A DNA stretch of 64,000 nt from CALMAK01 sp964392265 (GTDB lineage: Bacteria; Patescibacteriota; Saccharimonadia; Saccharimonadales; Saccharimonadaceae), in assembly GCA_964392265.1 (NCBI GenBank), contig CAYMOS010000004.1, forward strand, positions 124,001 through 188,000, written 5' to 3'. The notes under the pieces are model-generated. The model saw only the letters and a list, made by a program, of their open reading frames with translations. It had not been told where the DNA came from and did not search any database. How positions within the stretch are numbered: the first letter of the stretch is position 1; each line of letters starts with the position of its first letter. Shown here one piece after another: positions 15,423 to 23,647 of the stretch. The translations under genes and the position numbers were made by a program.

Positions 15423-16703
15423 ATGGCGCGACCATTCTCAATCATTCTTGGCAAAACAGTCCGGCGCTTGGCGCGGTTGCGCGGCGGGAGCGGATCAGCC
15501 CTTCCTGGCCTCTTTGTCGAGAAAATCGACCCTTCTTTTGTCAAGCGCACCTTAGGGAAACTTCCCCATGGCGTCGTTCTTATTAGTGGCAGTAACGGCA
15601 AGACGACGACGACTAAAATGATCGTCGAACTATTAGAGGGCCAAGGACTACGTGTCTTTACCAACCGCACTGGCAGTAATTTTAGCCGTGGTGTTGCCGC
15701 AGCCTTACTGGGTGACATCACAATCAGCGGCAAGCTAGCGGCAGACATTGCCGTGCTAGAGTTAGACGAGGCACACGCCGTCCATTTTGTCCGATCAATC
15801 AAACCCCGACACACCCTTCTCTTAAATGTGCTCCGCGACCAATTGGATCGCTTTGGCGAGATTGATACGACCGCCAAGCTACTGGCGACGATCGCCGAAC
15901 ATACCACCCATAGCGTCACTCTCAACCGCGAAGATCCACGTATTACACGTATCGCCCAGCTGGTCGATGATAAGGTTTCTGTGCGATACTTTGGCCTTGC
16001 CCCTCGGCTACTACGCCAATTTCCTAGTGACGATAACCTCCACGATCAATCCGAGATTATCGCATCCGACCTACCAGCCGATGTGACACTTGAGACATTC
16101 TCAAATAAAGATGCGACCTTCCTGATCGACAATCGGCCGTACACGACTTCGCTGAGACTCTCAGGTATCTACAACATTTTTAATGCGGCGGCGGCCCTCG
16201 CCACAGTGCGCAATATTCTTGGTGAAGAGGTTGATACCCCAAAATTAATGACCACTCTCGCTGGCATCACTCCCGCCTTTGGGCGAGGAGAGGTTATTCA
16301 GGTACATGGGCAGCCGCTAGAACTTGTCCTCGTCAAGAACCCTAGTGGATTTCGCCTCGGGTTGTCATCCTTCTCCCCCGAAGGATATGCCTCAATGATC
16401 GCGATTAACGACAATTACGCCGATGGGCGAGATATGAGCTGGCTATGGGACGTATCTTTTGACAGCCTCAAAGACCATGGTGTTGCGATGGTCAGCGGTA
16501 TCCGCGCCTATGATATGGCCTTGCGGCTTGACTATGATACCGTCCCTTTTGCGACGGTCGTTCCTAATCTCAAAGAAGCTCTCACCCTATTTATTACCAC
16601 TCACCCCGATCAACCAAAACGTATTTACTGCACCTACACCGCCATGTTGGCGCTCCGTCGCGACATCAACCTGATTACTCCCGTCAAAGGAATCGACGCA
16701 TGA
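15423..16703 (+). CDS. murT: Lipid II isoglutaminyl synthase, Mur ligase-like subunit MurT
   Basis: With GatD it amidates the alpha-carboxyl of D-Glu in lipid II to D-isoglutamine. 426 residues: Mur ligase central domain with P-loop GSNGKTTTT (56-64), FTNRTGSNFSRG, the glutamate/histidine block LELDEAHAVH, NVLRDQLDRFGE, then a DUF1727-type C-terminal domain (GRGEVIQVHG, NPSGF, INDNYADGRDMSWLWDVSF). Gram-positive MurT proteins carry a four-cysteine zinc ribbon inserted in the central domain; this protein has only one cysteine in all (C404 region), so the ribbon is absent. TATATT ends seven bases before the ATG. gatD overlaps by four bases. Confidence 0.92.
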   Translation: MARPFSIILGKTVRRLARLRGGSGSALPGLFVEKIDPSFVKRTLGKLPHGVVLISGSNGKTTTTKMIVELLEGQGLRVFTNRTGSNFSRGVAAALLGDITISGKLAADIAVLELDEAHAVHFVRSIKPRHTLLLNVLRDQLDRFGEIDTTAKLLATIAEHTTHSVTLNREDPRITRIAQLVDDKVSVRYFGLAPRLLRQFPSDDNLHDQSEIIASDLPADVTLETFSNKDATFLIDNRPYTTSLRLSGIYNIFNAAAALATVRNILGEEVDTPKLMTTLAGITPAFGRGEVIQVHGQPLELVLVKNPSGFRLGLSSFSPEGYASMIAINDNYADGRDMSWLWDVSFDSLKDHGVAMVSGIRAYDMALRLDYDTVPFATVVPNLKEALTLFITTHPDQPKRIYCTYTAMLALRRDINLITPVKGIDA

Positions 16704-17431
16704 CCTCACAACCACCAAGACCAATTCACATCCTCCAGCTCTACCCCAGAGATATGAATATCTATGGGGATACCGGCAACCTCCTTGTCCTCAGTAGACG
16801 CCTTGAGCGATACGGCTACCAACCAATCGTTACGACCTATAATCCTGGCGATGCTTTCCCTGACGAAGTAGATATTATCATTGGTGGTGGCGGACAGGAT
16901 AGCGGACAAAGTAAAATCCAGGACGACCTCTTGCGGATTGGCCCTCGCCTGCACGAACTAGCCGACGCTGACACGCCCATGCTCATGATCTGTGGCCTTT
17001 ACCAGTTGTTCGGTCACTTCTTTGAGACAGCCGAGGGCGTGCGTATCCCTGGTATCGGCATCTTTGACCTTACCACCTACGGCAAGCAAGAGCGCTTGAC
17101 TGGTAACATTCACACGACCAGCAAACTGTTCGGAGACATTGTCGGGTACGAAAACCATAGTGGCCAAACCTTCTTAGGTGCACATGCAACACCCCTGGCA
17201 ACCGTTGTTCTCGGCGCTGGCAATAATACCGAAGATGGTGACGAAGGAGCCTTGTATCGTCATGTTATCGGTAGTTACCTCCACGGTTCGTTACTGCCGA
17301 AGAACCCCGCGATTGCCGATTATCTTATCCAGCAAGCAGTAGCCAAGAAATATGGCGAGACTGTCAGGCAATCGCTTGATGATAGCTTGGCCGATCAGGC
17401 CCGCGCAGTTGCCCTCAAACGTCCCCGCTAG
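16700..17431 (+). CDS. gatD: Lipid II isoglutaminyl synthase, glutamine amidotransferase subunit GatD
   Basis: A class I glutaminase that releases ammonia from glutamine for MurT. 243 residues, with LQLYPRDMNIYGDTGN at the start, IGGGGQDSGQ, nucleophile C98 in ICGLYQLFG, and catalytic H195 in GSYLHGS. The ATG overlaps the murT stop (ATGA), so the two subunits are made together. This implies that the cell-wall stem peptide of this organism is amidated. Confidence 0.94.
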   Translation: MTSQPPRPIHILQLYPRDMNIYGDTGNLLVLSRRLERYGYQPIVTTYNPGDAFPDEVDIIIGGGGQDSGQSKIQDDLLRIGPRLHELADADTPMLMICGLYQLFGHFFETAEGVRIPGIGIFDLTTYGKQERLTGNIHTTSKLFGDIVGYENHSGQTFLGAHATPLATVVLGAGNNTEDGDEGALYRHVIGSYLHGSLLPKNPAIADYLIQQAVAKKYGETVRQSLDDSLADQARAVALKRPR

Positions 17432-17441
17432 CCTAGGGGCT

Positions 17442-17909
17442 TTACGAGGCGCTTTGTAATTTACGTAACTCTGCAACCACCTGGTCACCATGACCAAGAG
17501 GCGTCACGCGGCCATACACCTTGACGACTTGGCCTTCGGGATTAATGATGAAGGTTTTTCGCAAGATGCCTTCCCTGCCAAATTGTTTTTTGCCCCATGC
17601 GCCATATTCGGCGATCACCTTGGCCTCTGGGTCACTAAGCAATATAAAATCGAGATTATATTTTGCCTTGAATCTATCATGCGCAGCAGCGTCATCCTTT
17701 GAAATACCGATTACTTCCGCGCCTAACGCCGTCAAATCGTCCCGAGCATCACGCATTGCGCATGCTTCGACCGTACACCCCGGGGTATCGTCCTTTGGAT
17801 AAAAATAAAGCACCACCCATTTACCAGCATAGTCAGCGAGTGAATGGGAAACGCCTTTTTCGTCCGTGAGTGAGAAGGGAATTGCGGGGTAAGGAGATAA
17901 TTGTTTCAT
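17442..17909 (-). CDS. bcp: Thioredoxin-dependent peroxiredoxin, Bcp/PrxQ type
   Basis: Reduces hydrogen peroxide and organic peroxides. From the ATG at 17909 it is 155 residues, the usual PrxQ length. YFYPKDDTPGCTVEAC holds the peroxidatic C45 and a resolving C50, the alpha2-type arrangement. The longer frame to 18083 adds a sequence not found in the family and would read through the promoter of the divergent gene. TATACT ends six bases before this ATG. It converges on gatD with a ten-base gap. Confidence 0.94.
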   Translation of the reverse strand: MKQLSPYPAIPFSLTDEKGVSHSLADYAGKWVVLYFYPKDDTPGCTVEACAMRDARDDLTALGAEVIGISKDDAAAHDRFKAKYNLDFILLSDPEAKVIAEYGAWGKKQFGREGILRKTFIINPEGQVVKVYGRVTPLGHGDQVVAELRKLQSAS

Positions 17910-17993
17910 ACATCCAGTATACCATTTCAGACTGATTAGGCTCTCCCACAGGCTCAGCTCGTCCTCAGGTCGATATGTATAATGGAACCCAGA

Positions 17994-19124
17994 ATGCCCG
18001 AAAAAGTCCAGAAAAAATCGACTCGTATTGCCACGTTTGACCTCTTGCGTGGTTATTTTATGGTCTCGATTATCCTGAACCATCTTCAGTGGTATCCAAA
18101 TGGGCTGGATTGGGTAGCATTCCGCGGATCGTTACTAGTCTCGGCGGCAGAAGGATTTTTTATCATATCGGGCATTGTACTGGGTATCGTGCGTGGCGCC
18201 AAATTACGCTCGCGACCCTTCCGCGAGGCCGCCATGTTACTGGTTAAGCGTGGTGTTCTTTTATATGTCGTCAGTGTCGTTCTGGCGCTCCTATTTACCC
18301 TGATTGGCTGGTGGTTCTTTATGGATAACCCAGGACTAAAAGCGGGCATCCGGCCGATTGACCAACCATTAAACGAGGTTATTATGGGCATATTGAGCTT
18401 TCGCTATCTTTATGGTTGGGCCGATTTTTTGCGTCTCTACGCAATCTTCCTCCTTATGAGCCCTCTTGCTCTCTGGCTACTACGCAAAGGATGGTGGTAC
18501 GTATTATTGGCTGCAAGTATTGGCATGTGGTCGCTTTTTCCGGCCGTATTTGAGCACACAGACCATCACCCGGAGATCTTGATGATTTTCTCATGGCAAC
18601 TCATTTTCTTTGGAGGTATGACGATTGGCTATCATTGGGAAAATCTTACCCGTTGGTGGACATCAATCGGTCAACGCGCACGCAGCTATATCCTTGTCCC
18701 ACTTCTTGCGACGGCTATTATTAGCCTCGCAATCGACTGTATTATTGCAATACTACGCATGCTTGGCATTTTACCCGTCGAAGTGAGCCAGTGGTACAGC
18801 TCTCTACTACCGTATTTTATCAAGGAGGAGCTACCAGTGATGCGCCTCATCCTCTTTGGTCTCTGGTTTATTTTAGGGTTTTACGTCTTCTCTCGTTTTG
18901 AGAAACAAATCAAAAAATATGCCGGCTGGATACTACTCCCGTTCGGACATAATTCTTTATATGTGTATATTCTACACGCTGTCATTCTATTCTTCGCCCA
19001 CCTCATTCTTCCACCGGAATATGCAACAAACTTCATTATCAATGTCATTGGGACCGTGCTCATCTTCGGCCTGATTTACGTAGCCGTGCGTAAGAGATTT
19101 CTGTTTAAAGTTATTCCGAGGTGA
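17994..19124 (+). CDS. Integral membrane acyltransferase, OpgC/acyltransferase-3 like
   Basis: About 376 residues with roughly ten transmembrane helices. It opens with RIATFDLLRGYFMVSIILNHL, where arginine and histidine match the conserved pair of membrane O-acyltransferases in the OpgC and acyltransferase-3 group. A short cytoplasmic tail ends in VRKRFLFKVIPR. Such enzymes transfer acyl groups to extracytoplasmic glycans. A TATAAT box covers the first possible ATG (17982), so the second ATG at 17994 is preferred. It overlaps the convergent GT39 gene by 14 bases. Confidence 0.82.
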   Translation: MPEKVQKKSTRIATFDLLRGYFMVSIILNHLQWYPNGLDWVAFRGSLLVSAAEGFFIISGIVLGIVRGAKLRSRPFREAAMLLVKRGVLLYVVSVVLALLFTLIGWWFFMDNPGLKAGIRPIDQPLNEVIMGILSFRYLYGWADFLRLYAIFLLMSPLALWLLRKGWWYVLLAASIGMWSLFPAVFEHTDHHPEILMIFSWQLIFFGGMTIGYHWENLTRWWTSIGQRARSYILVPLLATAIISLAIDCIIAILRMLGILPVEVSQWYSSLLPYFIKEELPVMRLILFGLWFILGFYVFSRFEKQIKKYAGWILLPFGHNSLYVYILHAVILFFAHLILPPEYATNFIINVIGTVLIFGLIYVAVRKRFLFKVIPR

Positions 19125-20616
19125 GACGATAGGTATCAACAACCTGTTTGTCGAGAGTAATTGTCTCGACCAGTGTATATTTCACACTCGGGACAAACTG
19201 AGGTTTCTGTCCATCCCAACGCAAGTGAACAATTCGCTCTTTCCCTAAAGAGTCCGCTGCATCTATGCGCACAGCAGAGTCATGAAGCATTGCATAGCCA
19301 CCCGCCCTCGCAACGTTTTCTTTGGCATAAAACCGCAGATCACAACCATCATAATAAAAGACACTATCGATGTAGGTATATGGATCATCCGCAACGACAA
19401 CCGTGTCATCCGCACACTGAACCGTATTTCGGAGTTCAGCCGTTCGGGGATCCTGCATTCGTTCAAAATTAAAGTTACCAGTACGCGCCAACGATGAGAC
19501 GCCGAGACTGAGTATAATCACGACTGCACCTAGCATGAGAGGAGCACTATACCGACGCCTTTTTACCAAGGTCCAGTAGAGTCCAATGCTAACACCAATA
19601 AATGCGTAACTAAACAAGACGACGTGCGCAATGTAACGAATAACATAGACGGGTGGACGTGGCGGCAACGAGCTGACTGCAAAAAAGAGCACCGGAACAA
19701 TGACCATGCAGAAAAGTAGTACAAACGAAGGTTTCTGCTTGGTGGACAATTTGTGATACACGCGTAAGGCAATACCGATTAGGAGAATAATAAGACCAGC
19801 CAGCGCCAACGATAACCACCCCCCAACACCCCATTGTGGTGTATAAGCAAGTGTCATCGTTGTCATATCAACAACAGATGTGAGCGTCACCTCACTGCCG
19901 ATCCCCGGTAGCGCCGAGTGTTTTAATTGGTAGAAGAACGTTGGGATATAAGGAACAAACAGCACCACAGCACCCGCAAACGCATACGGCCATTTCCATC
20001 GCCAAATAGGACGTTGCTTTTTATCTCGAATCGATACCCAGACAAGCCACGCAACATGCGCCACCCATATCGCGAGCGTCATATACAGTGTGTACATTCC
20101 CAATGCCACCAGCGCTGCATACGCTGCCCACCACCATTTGCTAGTACTCTCACGGGCCCGAATCAACACATAGGTTGCACCGACACCAATCAGTGAGGCG
20201 AGCGCATACATCCGTACCTCGTATCCATATCGTAACGCAAACGGAGCGAGAACTAGTATGGGGAGCGACACTAATGCAACCCGAACACCAAATAACCGAC
20301 GAACGAGGAGGAGCATTGTCGTTACCGCACCGCCTAACATCACAGCGCTCAGTGAACGCAAGGCAACTTCAGTAAATCCAAATAACTCACCCCATGCCTT
20401 TAGGAGTAAATAGTAAAAAGGCGGGTGCGCATCGACGGCCGTCAGTGACAGTAGTTCACCAACAGACTGTTTTGCAAGCAAGATAGAATAGCCTTCATCA
20501 AACCAGATCGACTGTCCTATCGATAATAGTAGTGCCAGGCCTGCGGCCACTAGACCCGCGAAGGCTGCGATAAGAATCCAGTATTTTTCGATGGCGTCGA
20601 TAACGGTATTTTTCAC
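19111..20616 (-). CDS. GT39/ArnT-like membrane glycosyltransferase
   Basis: 501 residues and about 11 to 12 helices. After the first helix comes IWFDEGYSILLAK, with the catalytic aspartate and glutamate of the GT-C PMT/ArnT fold, and AVDAHPPFYYLLLKAW, the usual second luminal motif. A soluble C-terminal domain follows the last helix. The donor should be a polyprenyl-phosphate sugar and the acceptor a protein or envelope lipid. GTG start with GGAG upstream; TATAAA lies eight bases before the GTG. Confidence 0.88.
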   Translation of the reverse strand: MKNTVIDAIEKYWILIAAFAGLVAAGLALLLSIGQSIWFDEGYSILLAKQSVGELLSLTAVDAHPPFYYLLLKAWGELFGFTEVALRSLSAVMLGGAVTTMLLLVRRLFGVRVALVSLPILVLAPFALRYGYEVRMYALASLIGVGATYVLIRARESTSKWWWAAYAALVALGMYTLYMTLAIWVAHVAWLVWVSIRDKKQRPIWRWKWPYAFAGAVVLFVPYIPTFFYQLKHSALPGIGSEVTLTSVVDMTTMTLAYTPQWGVGGWLSLALAGLIILLIGIALRVYHKLSTKQKPSFVLLFCMVIVPVLFFAVSSLPPRPPVYVIRYIAHVVLFSYAFIGVSIGLYWTLVKRRRYSAPLMLGAVVIILSLGVSSLARTGNFNFERMQDPRTAELRNTVQCADDTVVVADDPYTYIDSVFYYDGCDLRFYAKENVARAGGYAMLHDSAVRIDAADSLGKERIVHLRWDGQKPQFVPSVKYTLVETITLDKQVVDTYRLTSE

Positions 20617-20677
20617 TACTCCTATTTATACCGCACCCTGAGGGCAATTGCCACTAGAAAAACCCTCGTCACTAGTG

Positions 20678-20683
20678 TATAAT
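20678..20683 (+). promoter_or_regulatory. -10 box of tRNA-Pro
   Basis: TATAAT about 30 bases before the tRNA-Pro 5' end. Confidence 0.5.
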
Positions 20684-20713
20684 CTCCTAAGTACCCGCAG
20701 TGGTACCACCAAC

Positions 20714-20789
20714 CGGGGTGTGGCGCAGTTGATAGCGCGCTCGGTTTGGGACCGAGAGGTCGAAGGTTTGAGTCCTTTCACCCCGACCA
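20714..20789 (+). tRNA. tRNA-Pro (TGG)
   Basis: CGGGGTG acceptor with CACCCCG, the C1-G72 start typical of bacterial tRNA-Pro, anticodon loop TTTGGGA with anticodon TGG, T-loop region GGTTTGAGTCC, CCA encoded. Confidence 0.94.
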
Positions 20790-20790
20790 A

Positions 20791-20823
20791 GAAAAAACCT
20801 GTCCTTCTGGGCAGGTTTTTTCT
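20791..20823 (+). terminator. Intrinsic terminator after tRNA-Pro
   Basis: AAAAAACCTGTCC, loop TTCT, GGGCAGGTTTTTT. Perfect stem with T run, beginning two bases after the CCA. Confidence 0.9.
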
Positions 20824-20843
20824 TGATTTTGCGGCTGAGATTC

Positions 20844-20884
20844 AACCCTTCGACTTTTTGCGCATGCAAAAATAGTCGAAGGTT
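20844..20884. repeat. Long hairpin carrying a copy of the tRNA-Pro T-arm
   Basis: AACC(C)TTCGACT and TTTTGC pair with GCAAAA and AGTCGAAGGTT around a GCAT turn. The right arm, GTCGAAGGTTTG at 20875-20886, is identical over 12 bases to tRNA-Pro bases 20759-20770. It could be a remnant of an attachment site or a second transcription stop. The rest of 20885-20983 shows nothing. Confidence 0.5.
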
Positions 20885-20983
20885 TGGTGAAGCGCCGTGT
20901 AGTAAAAATGTGTTTACATATTTTTACAAGCAAGCGGAAAAGTGCAGCGCTGTCCTTTCGTCCAGGTCATACCTCTAGAACTT

Positions 20984-21493
20984 TTAGCTATAGAAATCTC
21001 TTGCGAGACCAACTATCCGCTCGCCTACATCACCATATTGAATGCATGCGTTAAGTTCTTCAATTGGCACGAGAGAGTAACCAATCACCCCGCCACCTGG
21101 ATCATTCACAAACTCACCCAATGGCTCTAGCTCTGCATAAACGCGTAGTTGGTATACATTGCCATATTTTTGATTGCTAAGGAACTGATAACCAATTGGG
21201 CGCCACGACAGCACACGCATATTGAGTTCTTCCCTCATCTCACGCTCTAACACTCGTTCCACGGTATCGCCCGGTTCATCAAACTGACCACCTGGTAAAT
21301 TACGCACTTTGCTATCTGCATAGTGGACTATTGGGACTTTGCCATTAACATTGCCGACAGCATACACTTGTTGCCATGCTACATCCGGTAACTCGCTGAC
21401 CTCCTGGATATCATACCAATCAACATAGATAGTTTCATTCCGAAACTCAAACGACGATCTCGTGTCTGGCTGAGGTTTTATATTTCTGTTCAT
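20984..21493 (-). CDS. NUDIX hydrolase
   Basis: 169 residues from the ATG at 21493. The Nudix box runs from GGQFDEPG through REMREELNM; the REMREE core is intact while the first glutamate position is shifted or replaced by aspartate. FRNETIYVDWYDIQEV and the final VGLARDFYS suggest a pyrophosphatase of ADP-ribose or nucleotide-sugar type, but the substrate cannot be read. TATAAG ends six bases before the chosen ATG; the frame upstream to 21676 runs into the next gene and was rejected. Confidence 0.82.
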   Translation of the reverse strand: MNRNIKPQPDTRSSFEFRNETIYVDWYDIQEVSELPDVAWQQVYAVGNVNGKVPIVHYADSKVRNLPGGQFDEPGDTVERVLEREMREELNMRVLSWRPIGYQFLSNQKYGNVYQLRVYAELEPLGEFVNDPGGGVIGYSLVPIEELNACIQYGDVGERIVGLARDFYS

Positions 21494-21500
21494 ACTATAC

Positions 21501-21950
21501 TTATAGTATATCTCGACGAATATCTTGATAGAACCCGTCACTTTCTCTACCATCATTAACTTGAATGGTGACAGCCCGTGCCCGGTATAGCCGAGTAGGC
21601 GCAGTGCCCGTAGTATTCTCATGATTAAGCTTGAACTGCTGTGTTGTCGCGTTATAGCATTCGATGGCCGCATCAAGCTTGTCGTCTGGAATTTGCTCAG
21701 CCACGGCTCGTATATACAATCCTAGTCCGTCGCCCTCAGGAGCAGTGGAATCAAAGATTGTGATATAGACATCACTACTTCGCGCTATATTGCGTGAATG
21801 CTGAGAATCAACCGACGACCACCAATAGAGAATAATGTCATCCGTCTTTTCAAAAGCATACCACACGGGCGCAGCCCACGCCCGACCATTCTCGTCAACA
21901 GTCGAGAGAGTAGCATACCGTATCCGTGAAAGTATAGTTTCAGGTCGCAT
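21501..21950 (-). CDS. Pyridoxamine 5'-phosphate oxidase-like flavin protein
   Basis: 149 residues of the split-barrel flavin-binding fold: a helical start, then YATLSTVDENGRAWAAPVWYAFEK, IILYWWSSVDSQHSRNI, VYITIFDSTA and LYIRAVAEQI. Members use FMN or F420 or simply bind flavin, and the true pyridoxine enzyme is usually longer, so this is a family call only. TACAAT ends six bases before the ATG (leaderless). Confidence 0.8.
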   Translation of the reverse strand: MRPETILSRIRYATLSTVDENGRAWAAPVWYAFEKTDDIILYWWSSVDSQHSRNIARSSDVYITIFDSTAPEGDGLGLYIRAVAEQIPDDKLDAAIECYNATTQQFKLNHENTTGTAPTRLYRARAVTIQVNDGRESDGFYQDIRRDIL

Positions 21951-22050
21951 GAATATATTGTAGCACCGAGGCTTGAACTTTTAGCCCTTTACCACCAGGT
22001 GAAGGAGCGCAGTAATGTCCTTTCACTTTCCCGCCTGATACAATAAACGT

Positions 22051-22728
22051 ATGTCCGTCACAAAAATTATCCTCTACTCCCACGGTTTTGGCGTCGAAAA
22101 AGATGACAGAGGTCTATTCACCGACATAGCAAACTCTCTTGGTGATTTTCGGCACATCATGTTTGATTACAATCAAATCGATGAACAGTCCAATACATTG
22201 ACCGTGACATCTCTTCATAAACAAGCCGACATGCTCAAAACACAGTACGATATTTTACGGAATAGTCATCCAGATGCAACGATTGATCTTATCTGCCATT
22301 CTCAGGGTAGTATAGCGGCAGGATTAGCAAACCTCCACGGCATTAGTAAAATCGTCTTGCTCGCGCCGCCGACGCGCTTTCTTGGTAGTGAAACGAAGCT
22401 CGAACAAATGTCAAAACGTCAAGGAACTCAAGTGCAGAATGATGGTACTGTTAGTTATCCAAGGCGTGATGGCAGTACGACCATCATCAAACAAGATTAT
22501 TGGCAAAGCAGAGATGCGATTACAAACCCTATCGCGCTATACAACCAACTCGCGCAGAACACCAAGGTAACCATTATTAATGCATTGAACGACGAGGTTC
22601 TCGGCGAGACCAATTACTCCACGCTGTCAGATACCATCAACTTGGTACATCAGGAGGCAAATCATGATTTCACAGGCAATGGACGCCCTGTGCTATTAAG
22701 AACAATAGAAGAAATATTCAATCAATAG
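22051..22728 (+). CDS. Alpha/beta hydrolase
   Basis: 225 residues. YSHGFGVEKDDRGLF is the oxyanion strand, CHSQGS carries the nucleophile serine, ALNDEVLG the acid aspartate and NHDF the histidine, so the triad is complete. Substrate unknown. TACAAT ends six bases before the ATG. It faces a second, unrelated alpha/beta hydrolase (22774-23625). Confidence 0.82.
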   Translation: MSVTKIILYSHGFGVEKDDRGLFTDIANSLGDFRHIMFDYNQIDEQSNTLTVTSLHKQADMLKTQYDILRNSHPDATIDLICHSQGSIAAGLANLHGISKIVLLAPPTRFLGSETKLEQMSKRQGTQVQNDGTVSYPRRDGSTTIIKQDYWQSRDAITNPIALYNQLAQNTKVTIINALNDEVLGETNYSTLSDTINLVHQEANHDFTGNGRPVLLRTIEEIFNQ

Positions 22729-22773
22729 TATGGCTTGCCAGATTGAGTAAAGTGGCGCAGGCCAGCAAGTCAA

Positions 22774-23625
22774 CTACGCAACAAACCCGCCAACAACTTC
22801 CGCCAGCTCATCCTCAAAATCTTTAAAGCCATGAGAAGCGCCGTCTATGACAGCAACCTGTGTGTTGTCGTGCTTTATCTTTTGGACACGGGCTAGCCAC
22901 CGATCCATCGTCCCATCAATTTGTACAATGCCAATATCAGCCGTCCCGTAGGGAATGAGCATTGGCAATTGCACCCTTCCCAGCAATGCGCCCCCTTCAC
23001 GTTCACCATAAATATCTGCTGAACTGCCGGCCTCGCAAATAGAAGGATAAGTCTGAGCTGAGATTGGCGTTCTATCTAACCAGCATTCTGCATCAACGAG
23101 GCCTTGATGATTGCCCTCAGCAAGTAGTTGGTGTGCTTTTGTCGAGTATTCTTGATGTTTAGGCTCGGTATTTGCCCAGCCAACCATATCTGTAGGAGCA
23201 AGCAAAATAACCTTTTCGACGCCAGAGATATCTTGCGTTAGCACAAAATTAACCACCTTGGTGCAGCCAAGAGAATGTCCTTGCAGAATAAAACGAGTTT
23301 TGCCTCGTGTCTTTAAATAGTTAATAGCGCCTTGAATGTCATGAACACTTTCCTCAAAGATCTCAAAGCAACTACCACCGCGCTTCCAGCCATCGTTTTG
23401 ACGAAAATCACTGATAATACCGCGTCCACGAGTATCAATCGTAAAAAGGGAAATACCTTTTTGGCGATACGTCTCGCGTAAATTGTCTAAGAAATAATTT
23501 TCGTACCCATTGCCCGACATCCCATGAATATGAATGACAGCCATGTCACCATTTTCGTCATTCAGCCAGCCCTGCAGTTCTACATGGTCGGTAGCATTAA
23601 AGCGAACAAAATCTATTTGCGTCAT
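22774..23625 (-). CDS. Alpha/beta hydrolase, DUF1749-like esterase
   Basis: 283 residues. IHGMSGNGYENYF forms the oxyanion hole, LQGHSLGCTK carries the nucleophile serine, GTADIG provides a candidate acid and GASHGF the histidine. An RGRGIISDF stretch resembles fungal and bacterial DUF1749 hydrolases. TAAAAT ends six bases before the ATG, so it is probably leaderless and monocistronic. Confidence 0.82.
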   Translation of the reverse strand: MTQIDFVRFNATDHVELQGWLNDENGDMAVIHIHGMSGNGYENYFLDNLRETYRQKGISLFTIDTRGRGIISDFRQNDGWKRGGSCFEIFEESVHDIQGAINYLKTRGKTRFILQGHSLGCTKVVNFVLTQDISGVEKVILLAPTDMVGWANTEPKHQEYSTKAHQLLAEGNHQGLVDAECWLDRTPISAQTYPSICEAGSSADIYGEREGGALLGRVQLPMLIPYGTADIGIVQIDGTMDRWLARVQKIKHDNTQVAVIDGASHGFKDFEDELAEVVGGFVA

Positions 23626-23647
23626 AGGTACATTTTAACACCAAGGC

